Shown here: piece after piece, positions 1 to 8,525 of the stretch | How the letters are laid out: every line of letters starts with the position of its first letter | Numbering within the stretch: the first letter of the stretch is position 1 | From: Alphaproteobacteria bacterium | GTDB lineage: Bacteria; Pseudomonadota; Alphaproteobacteria; Micropepsales; Micropepsaceae | Reading direction: 5' to 3' | Length of the DNA: 12,517 nucleotides | NCBI GenBank assembly: GCA_019508105.1 | Contig: JAEKMB010000112.1 | Location: 1-12,517 of the forward strand | Made by a program: the position numbers and the translations under genes | The notes under the pieces: model-generated | What the model saw: the letters and a program-made list of their open reading frames with translations, nothing else | Told to the model about the DNA's origin: nothing | The model's database searches: none

Positions 1-1
1 G

Positions 2-880
2 AATGTCTATGCCCAGGATTTGCCGGTGCCCGGTTTCACCTCCGAGCTGACCGCAGTCTACAACATGAACCGTGAAGCCGATAACATTCACACCGACTTT
101 AACGGTTTTCCCTCGCGTCCGGCGCTGCTCGGCGACATCCGTCCGCGCGACTATGACGCCGTCTATCTAGGCTATTCCGGCGATGGCCATTGGGGCGACA
201 TCAACCTGACCGTCACCGGCTATGGTGTGCTGGGCGAGGACCGCAACAATCTCTTCACCAGCCGTCCCGCGGATATTTCCGGCTACTTCTTCGCCGTCGA
301 ACCGTCGATGGATTTTGACTGGATCCGGGTGCGGCTGTCGGGGCTCTATGCCTCGGGCGACGACAATCCCTATGACGATCATGAAGGCGGCTTCGACGCC
401 ATCTTCGAAAACCCGCAATTTGCCGGCTCCGACACCAGCTACTGGATCCGCCAGTCGGTCCCGTTCGCCGGCGGCGGCCGCGCCATCTTCCTCAACAGCC
501 GCAACGGCGTGCTCAATGATTTGCGCTCGTCCAAGGAAGAGGGCCAGTCCAACTTCAACAATCCCGGCACCATCCTGCTCGGCGGGGGCGTGGACTTCGA
601 CGTGCTGCCCGAATTGCGGGTGGCCGCCAACGTCAATCACCTGTGGTTTGCCGACACGACCCTGGTGCAGACGCTGCGCCAGGAAGGCACCATCTCCCAG
701 GATCTGGGCTGGGATACGTCGCTGGCGCTGACCTATCGTCCCTGGCTGAACCAGAACATCGTGTTCCGGGCCTCGGGCGCGGTGCTGTCGCCGGGGCCGG
801 GCTTTGGTGACCTGTTCACCAACTCCAGCCATGACGGCCAATATTATTCAATGCTGTTCAACGCAATTCTCACTTTCTAG
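2..880 (+). CDS. Outer-membrane beta-barrel (porin-like) protein, C-terminal part
   Basis: The reading frame is open at the left edge, so the N-terminus and any signal peptide are missing; 292 residues remain, ending in TAG. The sequence alternates short amphipathic strands rich in Tyr, Trp, Phe and Gly with polar loops rich in Asp and Asn (for example the stretch with ASGDDNPYDDHEGGFDA). It ends in a strand finishing ..NAILTF; a C-terminal Phe is the usual BAM-recognition signature of outer-membrane barrels. It looks like the large alginate-export-type porins, but I cannot assign a substrate. It contains no CXXCH motif and does not look like an MtrB/PioB sheath. Only 5 nt separate it from the decaheme cytochrome gene at 886, so the two are probably co-transcribed. 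The inferred role is as outer-membrane partner of that cytochrome. Barrel assignment is fairly secure; function is not. Confidence 0.75.
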   Translation, partial: NVYAQDLPVPGFTSELTAVYNMNREADNIHTDFNGFPSRPALLGDIRPRDYDAVYLGYSGDGHWGDINLTVTGYGVLGEDRNNLFTSRPADISGYFFAVEPSMDFDWIRVRLSGLYASGDDNPYDDHEGGFDAIFENPQFAGSDTSYWIRQSVPFAGGGRAIFLNSRNGVLNDLRSSKEEGQSNFNNPGTILLGGGVDFDVLPELRVAANVNHLWFADTTLVQTLRQEGTISQDLGWDTSLALTYRPWLNQNIVFRASGAVLSPGPGFGDLFTNSSHDGQYYSMLFNAILTF

Positions 881-885
881 GGCGC

Positions 886-3800
886 ATGACGGCGGGCTGG
901 CACAAGAAGGCACTGTTGCTGGCGGCTCTGGCCCTGCTGGCGGGCGCTGCCACGACGCGTCTGCTGGCCGGCGATGAAGATGTCGCGGTCGAACGCACTT
1001 ACGCCAGGACGCCGGACGCGCCGCGCGGTCAGAGCCAGGCCGAAGCCGATGCCAAGAGCGCCGGCTGCATTTCCTGCCACAGCGCATCGGATGCGCCGTC
1101 CATGCATGACAATCAGGCGGTGCTGCTGGGCTGCGCCGACTGCCATGGCGGCGACGCCACAGTGAAAGCGGCCGCCGGATTGGCCAAGACCGATCCGCAA
1201 TATGCCAGCCTCCGCGACAAGGCCCATGTGCTGCCGCGCTATCCGCAGAATTGGCACTATCCCAGCTCCGCCAACCCCAAGGAAAGCTACACCCTGTTGA
1301 ACCGCGAGGCGCCCGAATATGTGCGCTTCGTCAATCCCTCGGATTACCGGGTGGCGCGCGAATCCTGCGGCGCCTGTCACATGGACCAGATCACCGCGGC
1401 GGAACGCTCACTGATGGCGACCGGCGCCATGTTCTATGAGGGCGCTTCCTATAATAACGGCATCGTGCCCTTGAAGGGGGCTTTCGACAATGTGCTCGAC
1501 CCGTCGCTGAAGGGCGTGGGGATCGGCGAGGCCTATACCCGCACCGGTGAGCCGGCCAAGGTGGTGTCGCCCGGTGCGCCGCCCGGCACCATCACCGAAG
1601 AGCAGAAGAAACGCGGCGCCTTGACGGCGCTGATCCCGCTGCCGACCTGGCAGGTGGTGCCGCCCGGCGACATTTTCCGCGTCTTCGAGCGCGGCGGCCG
1701 CAACATCGGCACGGAATTTCCCGAAATCGGCCTGCCCGATTCCACCGGCTCCATCCAGCGGCTGGAAGAGCCGGGCCGCCCCGACATCAAGCAATCCAAC
1801 CGCGGCCCCGGCACCGGGCTGCGCGTCGCCATTCCCATCCTCAATATCCACAAGACCCGCCTTAACGATCCCTTTATGTGGTTCATGGGCACCAATGACC
1901 AGCCGGGCGATTATCGCCAGTCAGGCTGCGCCGGCTGCCATGTGATTTACGCCAACAGCCGCGAGCCGCGCGAAAGCTCGGTCTATGCCCAGCATGGCCG
2001 GGACGGCAAAAGCCAGACCGTGGATCCCACCATCAACAAGGACGAATCGGGCCATCCCATCAAGCACCAGTTCACCCGCGCCATTCCGACCGCCCAGTGC
2101 ATGAATTGCCACATGCACCAGCCCAACATGTTCCTGAACACCTATCTTGGCTACACCATGTGGGACTATGAATCCGACGCGCCGTCCATGTGGCCCAAGG
2201 AGCAGAAATATCCCACCTCCGAAGAGATGCGCAAAGTCCTGGACCGCAACCCGGAAGGCGCCGCCCCGCGCGGCAAATGGGCGGACGTGGATTTCCTGCG
2301 CAGTGTCTATGATCTGAACGACAAGCTGAAGGACACCCAGTTCGCCGATTACCACGGCCATGGCTGGAACTTCCGCGCCATCTTCAAGCGCGACCGCGAC
2401 GGCAACCTGCTGGACAAGGACGGCAAGGTGGTGGCCAACGACGATCCGGAGAAGTGGCGCAGGAAGGGCGTGGGCAAGTTCGCGCCGGTGGGCGTCAATC
2501 CCGGCAAGGCGGTGCACATGATGGATATCCATGCCGAAAAAGGCATGCAGTGTTCGGATTGCCATTTCGCCCAGGACAGCCATGGCAGCGGACTGATCAT
2601 GGGCGAAGTCGCCAATGCAGTCGAAATCGGCTGCAAGGACTGCCATGGTACAGTATCGGCTTTTCCGACCCTGAAGACCTCCGGACCCGCCGCGCCGCCT
2701 GGCGGCACCGACCTCTCGCAATTGCGCAATCAGGACGGCAGCCGCCGCTTCGAATGGTCCGAAGATGGCGGGCGCCGCGTGCTGCTCCAGACCTCATCGC
2801 TGGATCCGTCGCTGAAGTGGAAAGTGTCCCTGGTCAAGGACACGGTTGATCCGTTGAGTCCCAACTATAACGAGAAGGAAGCCCGCGCCAAGCTGATGGC
2901 CCGCACCAGCGACAACGGCAAGCAGATGCAATGGGGCCCGGGGGTGCAGCAGGCCAACCTGGCGCACAAGGACAGCGAGATGGCCTGCTTTACTTGCCAC
3001 ACCTCCTGGACCACATCCTGCGGCGGCTGCCATTTGCCGATCGAGGCCAACTGGAAGACCGACAGCCACAAGTATGATGGCCAGACCGCCCGCAACTACG
3101 CCACCTACAATCCGCAAGTGGCGCGTGACGACATGTTCCAGCTGGGCGTCCACTCCACCATCAAGGGCAACGAGATCGCGCCGGTGCGCTCAAGCTCGGC
3201 GCTGATCCTCAGTTCCACCAATCTCAACCGCGACCGGATCTATGTGCAGCAGCCGCCGATCTCGGCATCGGGTTTCTCCAGCCAGGCCTTTGCGCCGCAC
3301 TTCCCGCACACCGTGCGCACCACCGAGACCAAGACCTGCAGCGATTGCCATGTCTCGGCCGCCAATGACAATAATGCGATTATGGCGCAGCTGCTGCTGC
3401 TGGGCACAAACTTCGTCAACTTTGTCGGCATGAATGCCTGGACCGGCCTGGAAGGCGGTATCGAGGCAGTGCGCGTCACCGAATGGAACGAACCCCAGGC
3501 GGTGTTCGGCTCTTATTTGCAGAAATACGCCTATCCCGACTATTACAAGGCCCATGTCGAGCGCAACAAGCGCGAGCTGGTGGATTGGCGGCGCGGCGAC
3601 ATCTTCGGCAAGGGCGACACCAATGTCGAAGACATTTTCAATGTCACCCATTCCACGCCCGATGCGGTGCGCTGCCTGCAACTGCGCGGTGAATATCTCT
3701 ATACCGCGCAAGGCGCGGGCGGTTTCCAGGTCCTGGACGTGGCCAGCATCGCCAACAAGGACATCTCCCAGAAGATGATCACCGCGCCTTTCTCGCCCTT

Positions 3801-4908
3801 GGGCCAGCGGGTGCGCGTGCCGTCAAAGAACGCCACATGCATGGCGCTCCCCACCGGCCAATCCATCGCGCCTGAGCGCAACACGGCCGAGATGCGCAAA
3901 TTCAACGAGGAACAGCCGTTCCACCCGATCTACAACTACGCTTTTGTCACCGATGCCGAAGAAGGCCTGATCCTGGTAGACGTCAACACCTTCAATGACC
4001 GCAATCCGCGCAACAACAACATCCGCCGCGCCCTCACCTGGAATCCGGACGGGGTTCTGAACGGCGCGCGCCATATCACCCTGGGCGGCTCTTACGCCTA
4101 TATTGCCACGCCGCGCGGGCTGGTGGTGGTGGACCTGGGCGATCCGATGAAGCCCAGAGTGGCCGCGCAGGTGGCACTGCCCGACATGCGCGCCTCAGCA
4201 TTGCAGTTCCGCTACCTGTTCGTCACCGATGCCCGCGGGCTCGAAGTGCTGGACGTCACCAGGATGGACCAGCCGAAGGCGATCAATGGCGCCCGTTTCC
4301 TGTTGGATGACGCCCGCCGCGTCTATGTGGCGCGCACCTATGCCTATGTCGCCGCCGGCAAGGACGGGCTGGTGATTCTCGACGTCAAGAATCCGGAGAA
4401 GCCGCGCGCCTATTGGAACAAGCCGTTCGAGAATGCCGATAGCCAGGACGTGATCGTGGGCTCCACCAACGCTTCGCTGTTCGCTTATGTCGCTGACGGC
4501 AGGAACGGCTTGAAGGTGCTGCAGCTCACCAGTCCGGAAAGCCAACCCAACTTCTACGGTTTCTCGCCGCCGCCCAAGCCGGAAGTGATTGCCTGGGCGA
4601 AGACGCCGACGCCGGCGCTGGCTCTGTCCAAGGGCCTGGACCGCGACCGCGCCGTGGACGAGACCGGCAACCAGATCGCTGTCTTCGGGCGGCTGGGCTC
4701 GCGCCCCTTCCACCGCGACGAGATGGAAAAGTTCTTTGTGGACTGGAAGGGCCAGCAATACCGCGTCAGCGACGAACTTGTGAAAGCCGACTTTGTCGGA
4801 TTGCCCGACCAGCGCGGGGCTCCGGTACAGGCCGATGACCGGAACAAAAAGTCCGGTCCGCCGCGCCGTGATGTCAGCGTCCACCCCAAGAAAATGGCGC
4901 GCAACTGA
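886..4908 (+). CDS. Exported decaheme cytochrome c with C-terminal LVIVD-type beta-propeller
   Basis: A 1340-residue protein. The ATG at 886 directly precedes a signal peptide (basic GWHKK, then a Leu/Ala core to about residue 28) without a lipobox Cys, so it should be secreted by Sec. Ten CXXCH heme-binding motifs start at residues 61, 83, 161, 348, 405, 556, 583, 701, 712 and 818. Other His residues nearby could be distal ligands. Residues about 925-1216 carry no CXXCH but repeat a pattern of an aromatic/Val strand followed by G-L-hydrophobic-V-L-D-V (VLDV, ILVDV, VVVDL, VLDV, VILDV), typical of LVIVD beta-propeller repeats. The last ~120 residues are polar and basic. It starts 5 nt after the barrel gene and probably forms a complex with it, in the periplasm or at the outer membrane, passing electrons between inner-membrane carriers and outside acceptors or donors. 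An enzymatic role (octaheme-oxidoreductase-like) is an alternative. The heme count is seen directly; partners are inferred. Confidence 0.9.
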   Translation: MTAGWHKKALLLAALALLAGAATTRLLAGDEDVAVERTYARTPDAPRGQSQAEADAKSAGCISCHSASDAPSMHDNQAVLLGCADCHGGDATVKAAAGLAKTDPQYASLRDKAHVLPRYPQNWHYPSSANPKESYTLLNREAPEYVRFVNPSDYRVARESCGACHMDQITAAERSLMATGAMFYEGASYNNGIVPLKGAFDNVLDPSLKGVGIGEAYTRTGEPAKVVSPGAPPGTITEEQKKRGALTALIPLPTWQVVPPGDIFRVFERGGRNIGTEFPEIGLPDSTGSIQRLEEPGRPDIKQSNRGPGTGLRVAIPILNIHKTRLNDPFMWFMGTNDQPGDYRQSGCAGCHVIYANSREPRESSVYAQHGRDGKSQTVDPTINKDESGHPIKHQFTRAIPTAQCMNCHMHQPNMFLNTYLGYTMWDYESDAPSMWPKEQKYPTSEEMRKVLDRNPEGAAPRGKWADVDFLRSVYDLNDKLKDTQFADYHGHGWNFRAIFKRDRDGNLLDKDGKVVANDDPEKWRRKGVGKFAPVGVNPGKAVHMMDIHAEKGMQCSDCHFAQDSHGSGLIMGEVANAVEIGCKDCHGTVSAFPTLKTSGPAAPPGGTDLSQLRNQDGSRRFEWSEDGGRRVLLQTSSLDPSLKWKVSLVKDTVDPLSPNYNEKEARAKLMARTSDNGKQMQWGPGVQQANLAHKDSEMACFTCHTSWTTSCGGCHLPIEANWKTDSHKYDGQTARNYATYNPQVARDDMFQLGVHSTIKGNEIAPVRSSSALILSSTNLNRDRIYVQQPPISASGFSSQAFAPHFPHTVRTTETKTCSDCHVSAANDNNAIMAQLLLLGTNFVNFVGMNAWTGLEGGIEAVRVTEWNEPQAVFGSYLQKYAYPDYYKAHVERNKRELVDWRRGDIFGKGDTNVEDIFNVTHSTPDAVRCLQLRGEYLYTAQGAGGFQVLDVASIANKDISQKMITAPFSPLGQRVRVPSKNATCMALPTGQSIAPERNTAEMRKFNEEQPFHPIYNYAFVTDAEEGLILVDVNTFNDRNPRNNNIRRALTWNPDGVLNGARHITLGGSYAYIATPRGLVVVDLGDPMKPRVAAQVALPDMRASALQFRYLFVTDARGLEVLDVTRMDQPKAINGARFLLDDARRVYVARTYAYVAAGKDGLVILDVKNPEKPRAYWNKPFENADSQDVIVGSTNASLFAYVADGRNGLKVLQLTSPESQPNFYGFSPPPKPEVIAWAKTPTPALALSKGLDRDRAVDETGNQIAVFGRLGSRPFHRDEMEKFFVDWKGQQYRVSDELVKADFVGLPDQRGAPVQADDRNKKSGPPRRDVSVHPKKMARN

Positions 4909-4915
4909 CGGTCAG
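4905..4915. other. Convergent gene junction with mirrored stop codons
   Basis: The forward cytochrome gene stops with TGA at 4906-4908 and the reverse phosphoesterase gene with TGA at 4914-4912, leaving 3 nt between them. The two stops lie in an 11-nt inverted repeat, CTGAC-G-GTCAG. The arms do not extend and no T-run follows, so I do not read it as an intrinsic terminator. Transcripts from the two strands may overlap here. Confidence 0.5.
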
Positions 4916-5751
4916 CCAGTTTTGGCCTGATCGTTGATGAACGGTACTTCGTAAGTCACCGCCGCCGGGAAATCGCCGGCCGGGCAGGCATGCATCACAA
5001 GCTCGCCCTTATCCCACACCAAAAGCATGAAGCCGGGCGCGCGCTCGGTCAGAAGCTCGCGATGATCGGGCACCCTGAGGTCGATCGGGCTGAGATCCAG
5101 CGTCAGCTGGATAGAGGTGGCGGTCGATACCTGCACCAAGTGACCGGCAAAGATGCCGCTGAAGGCGCGGTGCATATGGCCGCAAACGAGGCCGCGGATC
5201 TGGTTCTGGCCGCGAATGACATTGGCCAGCCGCACCTTCCAGGGGGCATCCGCCGCCTCGTCCATCCAGACGATGCCGCTGGCGATCGGCGGGTGGTGCA
5301 GTGCCAGCAGGGTGGGGGTGTCCGGCGCTTCGGCCAGGGTCCTGGCCAGCCAGGTGGCGCGCTTCTCGCAGAAGCCGCCATGCTCCTTGCCGTCCAGCGT
5401 GTCGCACATCACCACCCGGAGATCGCCCAGCATGAAGGCATATTGGACAAAGCCGTTCTCATCCACCGGCGTGGCGGGCAGGGCCTTGCGGAAGGCGGGC
5501 CGGGAATCGTGATTGCCGATGCCGTAATAGATAGGGATTTCGCAGGATGCGAGGATCTGCTTCAGCTCTTCATATTCGTCGGCCTGACCCAGATCCACCA
5601 AGTCGCCGGTGGCCAGGATGGCGGAGGGCCGCGGCTTCATCGCATAGATGGATTTGAGCACGGTGCGCAGCCGGGCGGCGTTGCGCGCCCGGTCCACAGG
5701 CTGGCTGCCGTTGGTGATGTGCAGGTCGGTGATTTGCGCAATGGTCAGCAC
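4912..5751 (-). CDS. CpdA/GpdQ-like metallophosphoesterase (predicted cyclic-nucleotide phosphodiesterase)
   Basis: A 279-residue soluble protein without signal peptide. It has every metal-ligand motif of the calcineurin-like class III phosphodiesterases, in order: D9-x-H11 (ITDLH), G-D50 (ATGDLVD), GNHD (N80, H81, D82), H152/H153 (ALHHPP) and GHMH (H192, H194). The length fits CpdA (3',5'-cAMP phosphodiesterase) and GpdQ (glycerophosphodiesterase); motifs alone cannot separate them. Translation starts at GTG 5751, because the ATG at 5760 is followed two codons later by an in-frame TAA. A GGAG lies 11 nt upstream of the GTG. The gene sits 95 nt downstream of the FHA-decaheme gene, so it may be read with that operon or from its own promoter. 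Since the operon's first product carries two cyclic-nucleotide-binding domains, a role in lowering the ligand is attractive but inferred. Catalytic class confident; substrate not. Confidence 0.85.
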   Translation of the reverse strand: MLTIAQITDLHITNGSQPVDRARNAARLRTVLKSIYAMKPRPSAILATGDLVDLGQADEYEELKQILASCEIPIYYGIGNHDSRPAFRKALPATPVDENGFVQYAFMLGDLRVVMCDTLDGKEHGGFCEKRATWLARTLAEAPDTPTLLALHHPPIASGIVWMDEAADAPWKVRLANVIRGQNQIRGLVCGHMHRAFSGIFAGHLVQVSTATSIQLTLDLSPIDLRVPDHRELLTERAPGFMLLVWDKGELVMHACPAGDFPAAVTYEVPFINDQAKTG

Positions 5752-5792
5752 TTAAGTCATTTCTCCGGAGGCCGGCACTCCCTAACCCCTTG

Positions 5793-5822
5793 ATAATACA
5801 CGGCCGCCGCAAAAGGGCACAA
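5793..5822 (-). promoter_or_regulatory. Possible sigma70-type promoter for the phosphoesterase gene
   Basis: In the 95-nt gap, reading the reverse strand, TTGTGC (5822-5817) is followed after 18 nt by TATTAT (5798-5793), a 5-of-6 match to the -10 consensus. It lies about 30 nt upstream of the GGAG at 5766-5763 and about 40 nt from the GTG start. It is one of the few AT-rich spots in this GC-rich DNA. It could let the phosphoesterase be expressed separately from the electron-transfer genes. The assignment rests only on consensus and spacing. Confidence 0.25.
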
Positions 5823-5846
5823 AGGCAGCAAGCAGAATACGCAAGA

Positions 5847-7745
5847 CTAGTGTGTTCGGATCAAGGCGTTCTGCGCCAATTGCCGGGCCCTGGGCGAGGC
5901 GGGCAATCCGGGATTGTGGAATCCGTGGCATTCGGCGCAATCGGCGCCTGCCGCGGTCGGGGTCGCAGCCTTGGTCTTGCCGTGGCAGGTGCCGCATTCG
6001 GCGATCCTGGGCAGCAGCACATCCTGGGAGACCTTGGAGCTTTCAGCCTTGTGGCAGGACTTGCAGGTTTCCGCGCCACTGGCGTCCTTATGATGCTCGG
6101 GCACATTGTGGTTGAAGTCGCCCCAGGGCAGGTAGCGGGCGGTCAGGCGCACCGGCTGGATCCTGTATTCAAGCGAGCCGGCGGGCGGCTTGAAGAAAGT
6201 GTGGCAGGTGGTGCAGGTGCCGCCGCGCTCGAAGGCGGCGCGCACACTGTCGGCAACATAATCGGCCGGCCGGCCGGCGCGGGGCGTGCCGCGCGCGAGG
6301 CCGGGGCGCCCGATAAAGAGCTCAGGCCCGGCTGAGAAATTGGGCTGGTTGGCATAGTAAAGTTTCAACTGGGCCACGACCTCGCTGGGCCGGCCATGCT
6401 TCAATTGTTGATCCACGCCGTTTTTGCGCGCGAAGGCCAGCGAGTGGCAGATGCCGCAATCCTTCGGCATGTCGATCTTGCCGAAGCCGCCATCGGGTGA
6501 CGGCTTGTGGCAATTGGCGCAAGTGAGCGGCCCGCCATAGCCGCCGGCCTTGCCCAGCTCCACCCCCTGGCGCGCCACGCCGCCCGTGGCGCTCAAATGC
6601 ACGTCATGGCCGAAGATCAGGCCGTTTTTTTGGGTTGGGTTCATCGCCAGGTCGGTCTTCACCAGCACGGGCTTGCCACCCTGAAAGCCGGTGATGATGA
6701 CGGGACGGAAATCGGGATGGCGTCCCCAGTCGGGCACATCTCGCAGGAAGGTGGGCGCACCGGCTGCGGCCATGCGCGCCGCCATACCGGTATGGCAGTC
6801 CTTGCAGTCATTGCGCTTGATCTGGTCCGGGGTCACGAGCGGATGTCCAGCGCCGGCCATCGCCTTGCCGTTGCCGACATGCTCGGTGTGGCAACTGGCG
6901 CAGCGATTGCTGGGATGAGAGAAGTTATTGGCGATCCATGTGTTGATGCGCCGCGCCATATTGGGGTCGGGCGGGGCGGCGGCCATCAGGCGGGCATGGC
7001 TGGCATGCTCGGCGGCGGGGTCGGGGGGAAAGGCGCTTCCCAGTTCGCGCGTCCGCAATTCGATTTGCGCCGCGGCCAGTCTGTTCAATCCCGCCTGATG
7101 ACAGGAAAGGCACGCGCTGTCCTTCACCGAGACAAAGGCCTGCTGGTGGCAGGCCTTGCAATTCTTTTCCAGAAAATGATGGCCCGGCGACAAAGGGCCG
7201 CTGGACCATTGGCGGTGGGCAGCGGCCGGGATCATGCGATGCTGGTGAAGGTCCAGCACGAACACGCCGACGGGAAAGACCAGGCAAGCCAGAAGGATCA
7301 ACAGGCCGGTGATCCAGGCCAGCCGGCGCGGGCTGAACAGCGCATATTTCAGCGAGAAGGCGCGCTTGTGGTCGTCGCCGGCGGCGGTGGCGGCGATATT
7401 TTCCCGCGCCGTGGCCAGCACCAGCACCGCGCCGTTTTCGCCGGCCGACAAGGTGAGCACATGGCTGCCGAAGCCCAGCACCGGCGAATCCGCCAGGGCC
7501 AGGCTGGCATTATGGACGAATTTGCCATTGGCTTCGAAATTCTCGTTGCCCAGAGCCTCTACCACCACGCGGCCCGGGCCGCTTTGCTTGAGCACGGCAT
7601 GGCGCAGGCTGACGGCGAGGTCGGTAAGCTGGATATCGCAATCGCTGCCGCGTCCGATCACCGGCTCGGCCGCGGCCAAGGGCTTTTCGCGCACGATGTC
7701 GGGGGCACCGACGCGCTTGCTGATCTGGCGCAGGATAAAGCTCAT
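5847..7745 (-). CDS. FHA domain - transmembrane - decaheme cytochrome c fusion
   Basis: A 632-residue protein in three parts. Residues about 1-110 form an FHA domain: GR at 31-32 (VIGRGSDCDIQL), S46/H49 (SLRH) and an NG at 73-74, the residues that shape the phosphothreonine pocket. After a basic stretch (HKRAFSLKY, SPRR) comes one hydrophobic helix, about 142-166; by the positive-inside rule the FHA domain is cytosolic and the rest periplasmic. Residues 196-607 contain ten CXXCH heme motifs, starting at 196, 212, 282, 314, 409, 430, 511, 561, 584 and 603. ATG 7745 lies 4 nt after the TGA of the b-cytochrome gene, with GAGG just upstream, so the two are probably translationally coupled. Inferred role: takes electrons from the b cytochrome and passes them to periplasmic carriers, with its cytosolic end reading a Ser/Thr-kinase signal. 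No kinase is encoded in this window. Domains are clear; direction and partners are inferred. Confidence 0.88.
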   Translation of the reverse strand: MSFILRQISKRVGAPDIVREKPLAAAEPVIGRGSDCDIQLTDLAVSLRHAVLKQSGPGRVVVEALGNENFEANGKFVHNASLALADSPVLGFGSHVLTLSAGENGAVLVLATARENIAATAAGDDHKRAFSLKYALFSPRRLAWITGLLILLACLVFPVGVFVLDLHQHRMIPAAAHRQWSSGPLSPGHHFLEKNCKACHQQAFVSVKDSACLSCHQAGLNRLAAAQIELRTRELGSAFPPDPAAEHASHARLMAAAPPDPNMARRINTWIANNFSHPSNRCASCHTEHVGNGKAMAGAGHPLVTPDQIKRNDCKDCHTGMAARMAAAGAPTFLRDVPDWGRHPDFRPVIITGFQGGKPVLVKTDLAMNPTQKNGLIFGHDVHLSATGGVARQGVELGKAGGYGGPLTCANCHKPSPDGGFGKIDMPKDCGICHSLAFARKNGVDQQLKHGRPSEVVAQLKLYYANQPNFSAGPELFIGRPGLARGTPRAGRPADYVADSVRAAFERGGTCTTCHTFFKPPAGSLEYRIQPVRLTARYLPWGDFNHNVPEHHKDASGAETCKSCHKAESSKVSQDVLLPRIAECGTCHGKTKAATPTAAGADCAECHGFHNPGLPASPRARQLAQNALIRTH

Positions 7746-7749
7746 CGCC

Positions 7750-8522
7750 TCACCAGAAGAAGAAGACGCTGAAGATGTGCGCGGTAAGCGCAGCGATCAG
7801 CGCAAGGGTGGTGGGGACATGTATGAACAGCCAGACTTCCAGCAGGCTGCGCAGGCGAATGTGACGGCGCGCCTTGGCCAAGGTGGCGCTCTTTTCTTCT
7901 AACAAGGTCGGCACCTGGTCCAGCGCGGTGGCCTGCGGTCCGTCGGACATTCGCGTGTGGGCAGCCAGCAGCGCGCGCTGGGCATTGGCGGTGGCGCAGT
8001 CAGCAGGCGGCCGTCCAGGGCATGGATCTTTTCCAGCATCTGCTTTTGGGTGGTCTCGCCGCGATTGTCGGACAGGATGGGCGGAATTTTGGCATAGACG
8101 GTGATGCCGAACACGCCAGACAGGATCACCAGCATCATCAGCGCATAGGCCAGGGTGTGGATGTTCCAGCCGAACTGCAAGCCGCTATGCAAGGTGGCGA
8201 TCACGATCAGCGACAGGCCCAGATAGACATGGGCCGAGACCCAGGCCTTGAGCAACCAGGTATCATCGGTCATGGCGCGCTTGCGTATCCCCAGCAAGGC
8301 CAGCCACACGATCAGGCCGGCGCCCAAGGTGCCGCTGGCATAGCCGAACCAGCTTGAGCCGGTATGGCGCAGGCGAAAGTCCGCCGTCATCAAGGTGGCG
8401 GTAAAACCGGCGATCACCAGCAGGCTGACCAATACCGCGGCCTTCAGCCAGCGAAAATGGGCATGACGCAGGAAGCTCTCATGCGCGGCGGCAGCCTTTG
8501 CTCTTTGCCGTTGCTGGGCCAA
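7750..8522 (-). CDS. Diheme b-type cytochrome membrane protein, interrupted by a frameshift
   Basis: Two overlapping frames together make one gene. The first (8522-7899) starts with TTG 8522, 3 nt after the stop of the upstream oxidoreductase. It gives four hydrophobic helices (about residues 27-46, 60-80, 94-115, 122-145) but ends in an implausible Pro/Arg/Cys-rich tail. The second frame (open across about 8000 and ending at TGA 7750) supplies a soluble helix-rich linker and a final helix, LLEVWLFIHVP..TAHIF. Helix 3 has H98 and H112, 14 residues apart. The last helix also has two His 14 apart (codons 7821-7819 and 7779-7777). Four His on two helices with this spacing is the usual arrangement for two stacked b hemes. 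Restoring the frame needs one extra base (or loss of two) near 8000. The inferred role is moving electrons across the inner membrane between the ferredoxin-containing enzyme and the decaheme protein. It could be a pseudogene, a sequence error or recoded. Confidence 0.7.
7988..8004 (-). other. Probable frameshift position in the b-cytochrome gene
   Basis: On the coding strand the upstream frame reads ..DGRLLT up to about 7998; the downstream frame reads ..CATANAQRALLAAH from about 7997. Adding one base at ACT|GCGCC would join them as LLT-C-ATANAQ. The exact point is uncertain because both frames are open for about 100 nt. There is no homopolymer and no standard -1 slippery heptamer here, which argues against both a simple homopolymer miscall and classical programmed slippage. 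Confidence 0.55.
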
Positions 8523-8525
8523 GGT

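Noticed and set aside
4905..4915. Intrinsic terminator at the convergent junction
   Set aside because: The inverted repeat has only 5-bp arms and no T-run on either side.
6507..7772. Long forward open frame (421 codons) opposite the FHA-decaheme gene
   Set aside because: The translation is rich in Gly, Ala, Arg, His and Gln with no domain. The opposite strand carries ten CXXCH motifs and an FHA domain, so this is a GC-driven shadow.
8022..8040. Programmed -1 frameshift at GGAAAAG in the b-cytochrome gene
   Set aside because: The heptamer does not fit X-XXY-YYZ in the zero frame, and slipping there would replace the plausible KIHALDGRLL segment with a Pro-rich one.
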